This document shows positions 42,989 to 51,719 of a stretch of DNA of 64,000 nt, one piece after another. The first letter of the stretch is position 1. Each line of letters opens with the position of its first letter. Under the pieces are notes generated by a model. The model did no database searches. It saw nothing but the letters and a program-made list of their open reading frames with translations, and had not been told where the DNA came from. The stretch is from Nocardioides flavescens (GTDB taxonomy: Bacteria; Actinomycetota; Actinomycetes; Propionibacteriales; Nocardioidaceae). The position numbers and the translations under genes were made by a program. The stretch is taken from contig NZ_WUEK01000005.1 in NCBI RefSeq assembly GCF_009823805.1, positions 62,001-126,000 of the forward strand, in the 5' to 3' direction.

Positions 42989-43558
42989 GTGTCGTCGTTC
43001 GCCGGGGGTGTCATGGTCGTCGCCGAGAAGGGGCTGCTGCGGCTGCGCATGTCGTGGGAGGAGTTCCTCGCCTACCCGAGCGAGCGCGCCGAGTGGGTCG
43101 ACGGCGAGGTCGTCGTGAGCCCGCCGGTCGGCCCGGGTCACGCTCTGGCAGCCACGGGGCTGATCGTCGCCCTCAAATCGGCCCTGCCCGACCTGTTCGT
43201 GATGAGCGAGGTCGGGGTCCGCCTGCCTCACAACCGGATGCGCGGACCCGACATCACCGTGACGGACACCCGGCCGGAGGCGACCTGGGTGGAGACCGCA
43301 CCGGTCCTCGTCGTCGAGATCCTCTCGCCGAGCACCCGCACCGAGGACACGGTCCGCAAGGGGCCGGAGTACGCCGAGGCCGGCGCCGGGCAGTTCTGGG
43401 TCGTCGACCCCGACCACCGCAGCATCGACGTCTTCACCAACGTGGAGGGCCGCTGGGAGCCGCTTCTCCACCTCGACAGGCAGCACCCGACCGGCAGCGT
43501 GCAGGTGGGCGAGCACGGGGTCGTCTCGATCGACCTCGCGGCGGTCGTCCCCGCCTGA
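42989..43558 (+). CDS. Uma2-family (DUF820) putative nuclease-fold protein
   Basis: A 189-residue protein of the Uma2/DUF820 family, a PD-(D/E)XK restriction-endonuclease-like fold of unknown role. Seen are MSWEEFLAYPSERAEWVDGE near the N-terminus, RGPDITVTD (catalytic-type Asp, about residue 92), PVLVVEILSPSTRTED (Glu, about 112), and KGPEYAEAGAGQFWVVDPD with the core Lys. The GTG at 42989 has GGGAGGGG seven bases upstream, and an ATG at 43013 is possible. It lies between purD and purB with 23 bases to purB, so it may be cotranscribed with purB. Confidence 0.88.
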   Translation: MSSFAGGVMVVAEKGLLRLRMSWEEFLAYPSERAEWVDGEVVVSPPVGPGHALAATGLIVALKSALPDLFVMSEVGVRLPHNRMRGPDITVTDTRPEATWVETAPVLVVEILSPSTRTEDTVRKGPEYAEAGAGQFWVVDPDHRSIDVFTNVEGRWEPLLHLDRQHPTGSVQVGEHGVVSIDLAAVVPA

Positions 43559-43581
43559 GACCCGTGGGAGGATGGACGCCC

Positions 43582-45000
43582 GTGAGCGTCCCCAACGTCC
43601 TGGCCACCCGGTACGCCGGAGCCGACCTCGCCGAGATCTGGTCGCCCGAGCACAAGATCCGCCTCGAGCGGCAGCTGTGGATCGCCGTACTGCGCGCCCA
43701 GCGCGACCTCGGGGTCGAGGTGCCGGACGGCGCGGTCGAGGCCTACGAGGCCGTCGTCGACCGGGTCGACCTCGCCTCGATCGCCGCGCGCGAGCGGGTC
43801 ACCCGCCACGACGTGAAGGCGCGCATCGAGGAGTTCAGCGCGCTCGCCGGTCACGAGCAGATCCACAAGGGCATGACCAGCCGCGACCTGACGGAGAACG
43901 TCGAGCAGCTGCAGGTGCGCCAGTCGCTCGAGCTGCTGCGCGACCGCACCGTCGCCGCGCTCGCCCGCCTCGGCCGGCTCGCCGCCGAGCACGAGTCGCT
44001 CGTGATGGCCGGGCGCTCCCACAACGTCGCCGCGCAGGCGACGACGCTCGGCAAGCGGTTCGCCACCGTCGCCGACGAGCTGCTCGTGGGGCTGCAGCGC
44101 GTCGAGGAGCTGCTGGCGCGCTACCCGCTGCGCGGGGTCAAGGGCCCGATGGGCACCAGCCAGGACATGCTCGACCTGCTCGACGGCGACGCCGACAAGC
44201 TCGCCGAGCTCGAGCGCCGGGTCGCGGCCCACCTCGGCTTCGAGGACGTGCTGACCAGCGTCGGCCAGGTCTACCCCCGCTCGCTCGACTTCGACGTCGT
44301 CTCCGCGCTCGTCCAGCTCGTCTCCGCGCCGTCCAACCTCGCCACCACGATCCGGCTGATGGCCGGCCACGAGCTCGTCACCGAGGGCTTCGCCGAGGGC
44401 CAGGTCGGCTCGTCGGCCATGCCGCACAAGATGAACACCCGCTCGTGCGAGCGCGTCAACGGTCTCGCCGTCGTGCTCCGCGGCCACCTGTCGATGGTCA
44501 GCGAGCTCGCGGGCGACCAGTGGAACGAGGGCGACGTCTCCTGCTCCGTCGTGCGCCGCGTCGCCCTGCCCGACGCGTTCTTCGCGGCCGACGGGCTCTT
44601 CCAGACCTTCCTGACGGTGCTCGACGAGTTCGGGGCCTTCCCTGCGGTCATCCAGCGCGAGCTCGACCGGTACCTGCCGTTCCTGGCCACGACCAAGGTG
44701 CTGATGGCGGCGGTGCGCAACGGCGTCGGGCGCGAGACCGCCCACGAGGCGATCAAGGAGGCCGCGGTCGGGGTCGCGCTCGACATGCGCCAGGGGGCGG
44801 CCCGCAACGACGTCTTCGAGCGGCTCGCCGCCGACGAGCGCCTCGGCCTCACCGCCGACCAGCTCGGCACCCTCGTGGCCGACCCGATCACCTTCACCGG
44901 TGCGGCCGTCTCCCAGGTGCAGGAGGTCGTGCGCCGCGTCGAGGCCGTGACCGCGCGCTTCCCTGACGCGGCGGCGTACACGCCGGGCGCGATCTTGTAG
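43582..45000 (+). CDS. purB: Adenylosuccinate lyase
   Basis: Cleaves fumarate from SAICAR (IMP synthesis) and from adenylosuccinate (AMP synthesis). The 472-residue product has the fumarase/aspartase superfamily signature GSSAMPHKMNTRSCERV (about residues 272-288) with the catalytic Ser loop, plus HKGMTSRDLTENV and AGRSHNVAAQATTLG. It has a GTG start, and the longer open frame upstream runs through the Uma2 gene. The genes purA, purD and purB lie within 5 kb on the same strand. Confidence 0.97.
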   Translation: MSVPNVLATRYAGADLAEIWSPEHKIRLERQLWIAVLRAQRDLGVEVPDGAVEAYEAVVDRVDLASIAARERVTRHDVKARIEEFSALAGHEQIHKGMTSRDLTENVEQLQVRQSLELLRDRTVAALARLGRLAAEHESLVMAGRSHNVAAQATTLGKRFATVADELLVGLQRVEELLARYPLRGVKGPMGTSQDMLDLLDGDADKLAELERRVAAHLGFEDVLTSVGQVYPRSLDFDVVSALVQLVSAPSNLATTIRLMAGHELVTEGFAEGQVGSSAMPHKMNTRSCERVNGLAVVLRGHLSMVSELAGDQWNEGDVSCSVVRRVALPDAFFAADGLFQTFLTVLDEFGAFPAVIQRELDRYLPFLATTKVLMAAVRNGVGRETAHEAIKEAAVGVALDMRQGAARNDVFERLAADERLGLTADQLGTLVADPITFTGAAVSQVQEVVRRVEAVTARFPDAAAYTPGAIL

Positions 45001-45042
45001 GTCGGCTGCAACGATGCCGCCGGTGCCGGACAGAGACCTCGT

Positions 45043-45624
45043 GTGAGCAGCTTCGCCGAGGACCGGGAGGCGTCGTTCCGGCGTCTCTACGCCGCGCACT
45101 TCGACGCGGTGCTCGGCTTCGCGCTGCGCCGCGTCGACCGTCCCGAGGACGCCGGTGACGTCACGGCCGAGACCTTCCTCGTCGCCTGGCGCCGGCTCGC
45201 CCACGCACCGGCCGAGCCCGACCTGCGGCCGTGGTTGTACGGCGTGGCGCGGCGCGTGCTCGCCAACCAGCGCCGCGGTGAGCGGCGTCGCACCTCGCTG
45301 GGCGAGCGGCTGCGCCGCGAGCTGCGCTCGCACGTGCCCGACGCGAGCGACGACGTGGTGCAGCGCGCCGACGTGACCGCAGCGATGCGGCGCCTGAGCG
45401 GTCGCGACCAGGAGGTGCTCGAGCTGCACCTGTGGGAGGGGCTCGAGCCCCGCGAGATCGCCGAGGTGCTCGGGCTCACCACGACCGTCGTACGCCCCCG
45501 GCTCTCGCGGGCCCGGGCCCGGCTGCGCGACCTCCTCGGCAACGATCCACCACCGGCCGGACATCACCTCCACGACCGACCCGAACCCGCCACGCCCGGG
45601 AGGAGCGCCCGATGGACCCGCTGA
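45043..45624 (+). CDS. ECF RNA polymerase sigma factor
   Basis: A 193-residue extracytoplasmic-function sigma factor. Region 2 (about 10-80) includes RLYAAHFDAVLGFALRRVDR and PEDAGDVTAETFLVAWRRL. Region 4 (about 110-165) includes LSGRDQEVLELHLWEGLEPR and EIAEVLGLTTTVVRPRLSRA. A Pro/Arg-rich tail follows. It has a GTG start. The 3' end overlaps the membrane-anchored partner gene by 13 bases, indicating coupling. The partner presumably controls it. Confidence 0.92.
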   Translation: MSSFAEDREASFRRLYAAHFDAVLGFALRRVDRPEDAGDVTAETFLVAWRRLAHAPAEPDLRPWLYGVARRVLANQRRGERRRTSLGERLRRELRSHVPDASDDVVQRADVTAAMRRLSGRDQEVLELHLWEGLEPREIAEVLGLTTTVVRPRLSRARARLRDLLGNDPPPAGHHLHDRPEPATPGRSARWTR

Positions 45625-46715
45625 ACGACCGCCTCGACCAGTCCCCCAAGCTGACCGACCACGCGGTGTCGCGCCTGCCGCTCCACGCCGCGCGGGCCGA
45701 GCTCCTGGAGGAGATCGTGAGCACCGACGTCACCGAACGCCCCGCCGACCTGCCCGCCACCGCCCCCCGCCACCGTCGCTGGCTGATCCCCCTCGCCGCC
45801 GCCGCGGTCGTCGCCGGCGTCGTCGGCGCCACCTCGCTCTGGGCGGGCGGCAGCGGCCAGCAGACGCCTGCGCCCGCCTCGTCCACGGCGCCGACCGTCG
45901 CGGCGAGCCCCAGCGACGACGCCGCCGTCGAGACGACGGCCCCCGCTCCCGAGGCGACGGGCACCTACGCCGTCCTGGACGCGCCCGGCTGGGTGGCGAC
46001 GTACGCCGAGTCCGAGGGCGACTACGCCAGCGTGACCTACGAGAAGGGCGACGCCCGCTTCGAGATCACGCGCTACCCGGCCTCGAGCTACGACATGTAC
46101 GTCGACGACCGCGAGCACATCGTGGAGCCGCCCGCGCCGGGCGAGCCCGTCGAGGTCGCCGGCCTGGCCGGTCAGATGTGGGCCTACTCCGCCGACGACC
46201 ACACGGTCATCCGCGAGGTGCAGGACGGCTCGTGGCTCGAGCTGCGCGGCGGCGAGATGACGCTCCAGGCCCTCCTCGAGGCGCTGAGCAACGTCCGCAT
46301 CGTCGACCGGGGGGCGTTCGAGGCGAGCCTGCCCGACCGCTTCGTCACCGACGACGAGCGGCCGGCGGCGGGCGTCTCCCTCATCGACGGCATCGTCGGC
46401 GTCACTGGCGCCGGCTGGCCCGACGGCGCCGAGCGCACGGTCGACTCCGAGGAGCAGGACCCCTACCAGCTCGGCGCCGACGTCGCGGGCGCCTATGCCT
46501 GCGCGTGGATCGAGGAGTTCGCGGCGGCGACCCGTGACGGCGACGACTCCCGGGCCGCCGCGGCCGCGCGGCTCCTCGGCACCTCGCGCGACTGGCCCGT
46601 CCTGCAGGAGATGGACGCCGAGGGCGACTACCCCGAGATGGTCTGGGAGCTCGCCGACCAGGTCGCCGCGGGCCAGGTCCCGCAGGGCTTCCGCGGCAGT
46701 CTCGGCTGCCACTGA
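45612..46715 (+). CDS. Membrane-anchored partner of the ECF sigma factor
   Basis: A 367-residue protein. A cytoplasmic N-terminus of about 58 residues is followed by one transmembrane helix (WLIPLAAAAVVAGVVGATSLW, about 57-77) and a Ser/Thr/Pro/Ala-rich linker (about 80-115). The extracytoplasmic domain has two cysteines (AGAYACAW and the C-terminal SLGCH). The gene overlaps the sigma gene, and the topology fits an anti-sigma regulator. No recognisable zinc anti-sigma motif is present, so the role is inferred. ATG start. Confidence 0.75.
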   Translation: MDPLNDRLDQSPKLTDHAVSRLPLHAARAELLEEIVSTDVTERPADLPATAPRHRRWLIPLAAAAVVAGVVGATSLWAGGSGQQTPAPASSTAPTVAASPSDDAAVETTAPAPEATGTYAVLDAPGWVATYAESEGDYASVTYEKGDARFEITRYPASSYDMYVDDREHIVEPPAPGEPVEVAGLAGQMWAYSADDHTVIREVQDGSWLELRGGEMTLQALLEALSNVRIVDRGAFEASLPDRFVTDDERPAAGVSLIDGIVGVTGAGWPDGAERTVDSEEQDPYQLGADVAGAYACAWIEEFAAATRDGDDSRAAAAARLLGTSRDWPVLQEMDAEGDYPEMVWELADQVAAGQVPQGFRGSLGCH

Positions 46716-46742
46716 TCGGTCACCCGCCGAACGCATGGATGA

Positions 46743-46782
46743 AGGCCCGTCCGCCCCACCTCGTCAGGCGGCGGACGGGCCT
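46743..46782 (+). terminator. Hairpin terminator after the ECF sigma operon
   Basis: AGGCCCGTCCGCC (46743-46755) pairs perfectly with GGCGGACGGGCCT (46770-46782) across a 14-base loop, 27 bases after the stop codon. It is a strong GC-rich stem followed only by CTCG, without a T tract. Confidence 0.8.
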
Positions 46783-46805
46783 CGCGGCGCGAACGGCTGT
46801 TGCAG

Positions 46806-47154
46806 TGACGCCGACCCGGCGCGAAGTGCTGCTCGCTGTACGCCGACCCGGCGCGAATGGTTGCTGGACGTACGCCGACCCGGCGCGAATGGTTGCTGGA
46901 CGTACGCCGACCCGGCGCGAATGGTTGCTGGACGTACGCCGACCCGGCGCGAATGGTTGCTGGACGTACGCCGACCCGGCGCGAAGTGAACTCGGCTGAC
47001 TGCACTTCACGCCGGGTCGACGTACATCTGACTGCACTTCACGCCGGGTCGGCGCTCTTCCGGCGGCACTTCACGCCGGGTCGACGTACATCTGACTGCA
47101 CTTCACGCCGGGTCGACGTACATCTGACAGCACTTCACGCCGGGTCGGCGTACG
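46806..47154. repeat. Two face-to-face arrays of 32-bp tandem repeats
   Basis: Left array: four perfect 32-bp direct units at 46839-46966, each beginning GTACGCCGACCCGGCGCGAA, with divergent partial units on either side (from 46806 and from 46967). Right array: units of exactly 32 bp at 47004, 47036, 47068 and 47100, plus a partial at 47132, each beginning CACTTCACGCCGGGTCG. The right unit's core is the reverse complement of the left unit's core, so the arrays face each other and could pair into a long stem. They fill the gap between the ECF operon terminator and the MFS gene. No gene is supported here. Confidence 0.9.
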
Positions 47155-47161
47155 GCGGGGC

Positions 47162-48595
47162 TCAGCCCTGCTGGCGCACCGCCCGGACCGCCATGACGAG
47201 CGCGAGGGAGAGCAGCACGACGCCGGTCGCCAGGGACAGGCGCAGGGCGGTGTCGGCGCCGGAGGGGGCGGCGACCTGGTAGACGGTCATGAGCACGGCA
47301 GCGCCGATGGAGGCGCCGATGCGCTGGCCCGTCTGCAGGGCGCCGCCGGCGGCGCCGCCCATCCGGGGCGGGACCTCGGCGAGCGTGAGGGTGATGTTGG
47401 GGGAGACGACGGCGCCGGCGCCGAGGCCGGCGATCAGCAGGGTCGGGGCGGCCCACACCCACAGCGGGTCGCGACCAGGTGCGAGCAGCAGGAAGAGCAG
47501 CGTGCCGGTCATCATCACCACGAGCGCGCCGACGGTGAGCGCGCGGCCGACCGACGTGACGAACCGGCCGGCGACCGGCGCGGCCACAGCGGAGCCGACG
47601 GCGAACGGCATGATCAGCAGCCCGGCGTGCAGCGGGGTGAAGCCGAGCCCCTCCTGCAGCCACACCGAGATGACGAGCACGAGGCCCGTGAAGCCGGTGA
47701 AGTAGAGCGTGCCGACGGTGAGGCCGTTGACGTAGCCCGGCAGCGTCCGCAGCAGCCCGACGTCGAGCAGCGGCTGGTGGCCCAGCCGGGTCAGCCGGTG
47801 CTCCCAGCGCACGAAGGCGACCGCGAAGACCGGCACGAGCACCAGCAGCACGAGCGGCAGCCGGGCACCCCGCTCGATCGAGACGATGGGGTAGAGCAGG
47901 GCCAGGACGGTGAGGCCGAGCAGCACCGCGCCGGCGACGTCGATGCGGGCGTGGTCGATCGTCGCGGGGTCGCGCCTGGGCACCATTCGGGCGACCGCGA
48001 GCATCGCGACGACGCCGATCGGCAGGTTGACGAGGAAGAGCCAGCGCCAGCCGTTCTCCTCCCCGGCCGCCGCGATGATCAGCCCGCCGAGCACCGGCCC
48101 GAGGGCGGACGCCGACGAGACGGTGAACCCGAACAGCCCGAACGCCCGGCCGCGCTCGGCGCCGCGGAACAGCTGCTGGATGAGCCCGGAGTTCTGCGGG
48201 GTGAGCAGCCCGGCCGACGCGCCCTGCGCGAGTCGCGCGGCGACGACCAGCTCGGCGTTGGGGGCGAACCCCACCGCGGCCGACGACACCACGAACGCCG
48301 CCAGCCCGATCAGCATCATCCGGCGCCGCCCGTACGCGTCGCCGAGACGCCCCCCGGCGACCAGCGTCAGGCCGAAGGTCAGGGCGTAGCCCGAGACGAC
48401 CCACTGGATCGTGCCCGACGAGGTGTCGAGCCCCTCGCGCATCGAGGGGATCGCGACGTTGACGATCGAGACGTCGAGCAGCGACATGAACCCGACGGCC
48501 AGCGAGACGCCCAGGATGCGCCAGCGCCGCGGGTCGGGCTCGTAGTCCTCGACGTCGCGCCGCTCGTCCGGTGCGTCGACGACGTCCTCGCTCAT
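47162..48595 (-). CDS. MFS multidrug exporter, EmrB/QacA (14-TMS) type
   Basis: A 477-residue proton-driven drug exporter of the DHA2 family with about 14 hydrophobic helices. Seen are FMSLLDVSIVNVAIPSM (motif D1, about residue 37), WVVSGYALTFG, GGRLGDAYGRRRMML (motif A, about 81), AARLAQGASAGLLTPQNSGL, and GPVLGGLI (motif C, about 163). A short acidic N-terminus precedes TM1. The substrates are unknown. It is divergent from the zincin gene with 81 bases between. Confidence 0.92.
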   Translation of the reverse strand: MSEDVVDAPDERRDVEDYEPDPRRWRILGVSLAVGFMSLLDVSIVNVAIPSMREGLDTSSGTIQWVVSGYALTFGLTLVAGGRLGDAYGRRRMMLIGLAAFVVSSAAVGFAPNAELVVAARLAQGASAGLLTPQNSGLIQQLFRGAERGRAFGLFGFTVSSASALGPVLGGLIIAAAGEENGWRWLFLVNLPIGVVAMLAVARMVPRRDPATIDHARIDVAGAVLLGLTVLALLYPIVSIERGARLPLVLLVLVPVFAVAFVRWEHRLTRLGHQPLLDVGLLRTLPGYVNGLTVGTLYFTGFTGLVLVISVWLQEGLGFTPLHAGLLIMPFAVGSAVAAPVAGRFVTSVGRALTVGALVVMMTGTLLFLLLAPGRDPLWVWAAPTLLIAGLGAGAVVSPNITLTLAEVPPRMGGAAGGALQTGQRIGASIGAAVLMTVYQVAAPSGADTALRLSLATGVVLLSLALVMAVRAVRQQG

Positions 48596-48676
48596 GCCCC
48601 CACCCGGCCCGCCGGGACGACCGGGACGGCTCGCGAGCCACGGATCGGCCGACCACGGCCCGGATAGGTTGAGGAC

Positions 48677-49759
48677 ATGACCCAGTCGTACCCCGGCGAC
48701 GGTGCCGACAACGCGCGGCGCCAGATGGTCGACTGGGACCTCGCCGTCTCGATCGGCTCCAAGCTGGCCGGCGAGGGCCCGACCGTACGCCTCGACGAGG
48801 CCGCCAAGGCCGTCGCCGAGCTGAGGGCCGGCGCCGAGCGCTCGACCGGTCTGGTCCGCGACTTCACCGGTCTGGTCGCTCGCGACCACTCCGCACCGGT
48901 GCTCGTCGTCGACCGCCCCGGGTGGGTGCAGGCCAACGCCGACGCGTTCGCGATCCTGCTCGACCCGATCGTCGCGAAGCTGACCGAGAAGAAGCCGCCG
49001 AGCGGCATCACCGCCGCGGTCGGCTCCAAGATCACCGGCGCCGAGGTCGGCGGCGTTCTCGGCTTCCTCGCCTCGAAGGTGCTCGGACAGTTCGACCCGT
49101 TCCACGCCCCCGACGGCCGGCTGCTGCTGGTCGCCCCCAACGTCGTCCACGTCGAGCGCGAGATCGGCGCCGACCCCACCGACTTCCGGCTCTGGGTCTG
49201 CCTGCACGAGGAGACCCACCGGGTGCAGTTCACGGCGGTCCCGTGGATGCGCGAGCACCTGTTCAGCCAGATCGGCAAGCTCGCCGAGACCATGGAGCCG
49301 AGCAACGCGCTCGAGGACGGCATCGAGCGGGTGATGCGCGCGCTGCGCGGTCGCGGCGAGGGCGGCACCGGCAGCGGCAGCCTCATCGACCTCGTGGGCA
49401 GCCCTGAGCAGAAGGCGCTGCTCGACGGACTCACCGGAGTCATGTCGCTGCTCGAGGGCCACGCCGACGTCGTCATGGACGGCGTCGGGCCCCAGGTCAT
49501 CCCGTCGGTCGCCAAGATCCGCTCGTCGTTCAACGAGCGCCGCAAGGGCGTCGGCGTGCTCGACCGGCTGCTGCGGCGCCTGCTCGGCCTCGACGCCAAG
49601 ATGGCGCAGTACCGCGACGGCGCGAAGTTCGTGCGCCACGTCGTCGACAAGGCCGGGATGAACGGCTTCAACGTCGTCTGGGAGACCCCCGACCACCTGC
49701 CGTCCAAGGCCGAGATCGCCGACCCCGACGCCTGGATGACGCGCGTCCTCGCCACCTGA
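48677..49759 (+). CDS. DUF2342 zinc-dependent metallopeptidase-like protein
   Basis: A 360-residue protein of the actinobacterial zincin-like DUF2342 family (annotated elsewhere as F420-biosynthesis-associated or zinc-dependent metalloprotease). The zinc motif HEETHRVQF (HExxH, about residue 177) is intact, with EGHADVVMDGVG (about 262) as the downstream Glu/His element. The rest is helical, with hydrophobic stretch GGVLGFLASKVLGQF. Its substrate is unknown. It sits 22 bases upstream of tilS and is probably cotranscribed with tilS and hpt. Confidence 0.88.
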   Translation: MTQSYPGDGADNARRQMVDWDLAVSIGSKLAGEGPTVRLDEAAKAVAELRAGAERSTGLVRDFTGLVARDHSAPVLVVDRPGWVQANADAFAILLDPIVAKLTEKKPPSGITAAVGSKITGAEVGGVLGFLASKVLGQFDPFHAPDGRLLLVAPNVVHVEREIGADPTDFRLWVCLHEETHRVQFTAVPWMREHLFSQIGKLAETMEPSNALEDGIERVMRALRGRGEGGTGSGSLIDLVGSPEQKALLDGLTGVMSLLEGHADVVMDGVGPQVIPSVAKIRSSFNERRKGVGVLDRLLRRLLGLDAKMAQYRDGAKFVRHVVDKAGMNGFNVVWETPDHLPSKAEIADPDAWMTRVLAT

Positions 49760-49781
49760 TGCCCCGCTGGGTCGTGGACCG

Positions 49782-50804
49782 GTGAGCCTGCACCCCTCGG
49801 TCGCCGCCGTCCGTCTCGGCGTACGCCGCACGCTGGCCGAGCTCGTGGTGGAGGGCGCGCCCGCGCCGGGGGCGGCCGTCCTCGTCGCCTGCTCCGGCGG
49901 CGCCGACTCGCTCGCGCTGCTCGCGGCGACCGTCTTCGAGGCCCGCAAGCAGGGCCTGCGGGTCGTCGGCGCCACCGTCGACCACGGGCTGCAGGAGGGC
50001 TCGGCCGCGCACGCCGCCCACGTCGTCGAGCAGATGGCCGCACTGGGCGCCGACGAGACGGCCTCGGCCCGGGTGCAGGTCTCCAGCGAGGGCGGCCGCG
50101 GTCCGGAGGCGGCGGCGCGGGAGGCGCGCTACGCCGTGCTCGAGCAGATGGCGCAGCACTTCGGAGCCGTCGCGGTGCTGCTCGGGCACACCCTCGACGA
50201 CCAGGCCGAGACCGTGCTGCTCGGGCTCGCCCGCGGCTCCGGCGGCCGCTCGCTCGCCGGGATGCGCCGCTCCTTCGACCGCGTGCGCCGCCCGCTGCTC
50301 GACGTCACCCGCACCGACACCGTCACGGCCTGCCAGGTCGAGGGCATCGCCTACTGGGACGACCCGCACAACGACGACCCCGGCTTCGCCCGGGTGCGGG
50401 TGCGCCGCAGCGTGCTCCCGGTGCTCGAGGAGCAGCTCGGCCCCGGTGTCACGGCCGCGCTCGCCCGCACCGCCGACCAGCTGCGCGCCGACAGCGACCT
50501 GCTCGACGACCTCGCGGACGCGGCGTACGACGGGCTGCGGGGCTCGGGCGCCGGCGGATCCGACGACGGGTTCGAGGTGGCCGCGCTGGTCGCGCTGCCC
50601 ACCGCGACCCGCACCCGGGTGCTGCGCCGGGCCGCGCTCGAGGCCGGCGCGCCGGCCGCCGAGCTGTTCCACGTGCACGTGACCGCGCTCGACCGGCTGG
50701 TGCTCGGCAGCAGCGGCCGCGGGGAGGTGCAGCTGCCCGGCCACGTCTCCGCGCTGCGGGCCGACGGGCGTTTGCGGCTGCGCCGCGGTGCTGTGTCAGG
50801 CTGA
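49782..50804 (+). CDS. tilS: tRNA(Ile)-lysidine synthase
   Basis: Converts C34 of the CAU-anticodon tRNA-Ile to lysidine using lysine and ATP, so that it reads AUA. The 340-residue product has the PP-loop LVACSGGADSLALLAATVF (about residues 33-51), the HTLDDQAETVLLGLARGSG motif (about 145) and the PLLDVTR block. A small C-terminal TilS substrate-binding domain follows. It has a GTG start. It is upstream of hpt with four bases between, matching the actinobacterial tilS-hpt-ftsH order. Confidence 0.94.
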   Translation: MSLHPSVAAVRLGVRRTLAELVVEGAPAPGAAVLVACSGGADSLALLAATVFEARKQGLRVVGATVDHGLQEGSAAHAAHVVEQMAALGADETASARVQVSSEGGRGPEAAAREARYAVLEQMAQHFGAVAVLLGHTLDDQAETVLLGLARGSGGRSLAGMRRSFDRVRRPLLDVTRTDTVTACQVEGIAYWDDPHNDDPGFARVRVRRSVLPVLEEQLGPGVTAALARTADQLRADSDLLDDLADAAYDGLRGSGAGGSDDGFEVAALVALPTATRTRVLRRAALEAGAPAAELFHVHVTALDRLVLGSSGRGEVQLPGHVSALRADGRLRLRRGAVSG

Positions 50805-50808
50805 CGGC

Positions 50809-51375
50809 ATGGACGCCTCCCACGTGGAATCCGACCTGGTCGACGTGCTCTTCACCGAGGAGCAGATCCAGGCCCGGATCGCCGAGCTGGCCGCCCAGAT
50901 CGAGGCGGACCACCCGGTCGTCGAGGGCCAGCCCGACCTGCTCATCGTCGGCATCCTGCGCGGCGCGGCGATGGTCATGGCCGACATGGCCCGGGCGTTC
51001 AGCCGACACATCGAGATGGACTGGATGGCGGTCTCGTCGTACGGCTCGGGCACCCAGTCGAGCGGCGTCGTACGCATCCTGAAGGACCTCGACACCGACA
51101 TCTCCGGGCGCCACGTCGTCATCGTCGACGAGATCATCGACACCGGCCTCACGCTGTCGTGGCTGACCTCCAACCTCTCCTCGCGCAACCCCGCCTCCGT
51201 CGAGATCGCGACCCTGCTGCGCAAGCCCGAGGCGCTCACCATGCCCGTCGACGTGAAGTACGTCGGCTGGGACATCCCCAACGAGTTCGTCGTCGGCTAC
51301 GGCCTCGACTACCGCGAGCGCTACCGCAACATGCGGGCCATCGGCACCCTCGCGCCCCACGTCTACGGGGGATAG
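50809..51375 (+). CDS. hpt: Hypoxanthine phosphoribosyltransferase
   Basis: Salvages hypoxanthine and guanine with PRPP to IMP and GMP. The 188-residue product has LLIVGILRGAAMVMADMAR (substrate loop), the flexible catalytic loop with VSSYGSGTQSSG (about residues 75-86), the PRPP motif GRHVVIVDEIIDTGLTL (about 101-117) and VGYGLDYRERYRNM near the end. The ATG start at 50809 lies four bases after tilS. Together with purA/purD/purB it completes a purine-rich window. Confidence 0.96.
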   Translation: MDASHVESDLVDVLFTEEQIQARIAELAAQIEADHPVVEGQPDLLIVGILRGAAMVMADMARAFSRHIEMDWMAVSSYGSGTQSSGVVRILKDLDTDISGRHVVIVDEIIDTGLTLSWLTSNLSSRNPASVEIATLLRKPEALTMPVDVKYVGWDIPNEFVVGYGLDYRERYRNMRAIGTLAPHVYGG

Positions 51376-51384
51376 GTACGACAA

Positions 51385-51560
51385 GTGGTTTCGAGACAGG
51401 ACTTCGTCCTTCCTCAACCACCGGACTCGCAGGACTTCGTCCTTCCTCGACCACTGGACCGGAGCACCGCTGGTTGAGGAGGCGCGCCAGCGCCGTCTCG
51501 AAACCCCTCGACCTGCGCCCTGGTCTCGAGACAGGACTTCGTCCTTCCTCGACCACCGAG
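51385..51560. repeat. R-family palindromic repeats, compound copy 5
   Basis: At least four R half-units lie between hpt and ftsH: GTGGTTTCGAGACAGGACTT, a second GGACTTCGTCCTTCCTCGAC, an inverted TGGTTGAGGAGGCGCGCCAG ... GTCTCGAAACC, and TCTCGAGACAGGACTTCGTC. The gap runs from 51376 to 51719. Bases 51561-51719 show no gene and should contain the ftsH promoter, which I cannot place. Confidence 0.88.
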
Positions 51561-51719
51561 CCGGCGCCGGCGCGGGCTGAGCGGAGGCTGAGGATCCGTC
51601 CTCTGAGAGCGAACACGGGCCGGACGGCTCGCGGGACCACCAGTCACCTGAGACACTGGAGATTGGCGACTCAGAGGTACCGTCGTCACCCCATCTGACC
51701 CCGCATTCGAGAGAACTCT

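Noticed and set aside
46806..47154. CRISPR array
   Set aside because: The repeats are true tandem 32-bp units with identical interiors and no unique spacers, and no cas gene is present.
46739..47282. Open frames through the 32-bp arrays giving repetitive peptides (REWLLDVRRPG-type)
   Set aside because: They arise from the repeat itself, occur in several frames on both strands, and have no ribosome-binding site or homology.
48596..49975. N-terminal extension of the MFS exporter to 937 residues
   Set aside because: The extension is antisense to the DUF2342 zincin with its intact HEETH motif. The exporter clearly starts at 48595 before its first helix.
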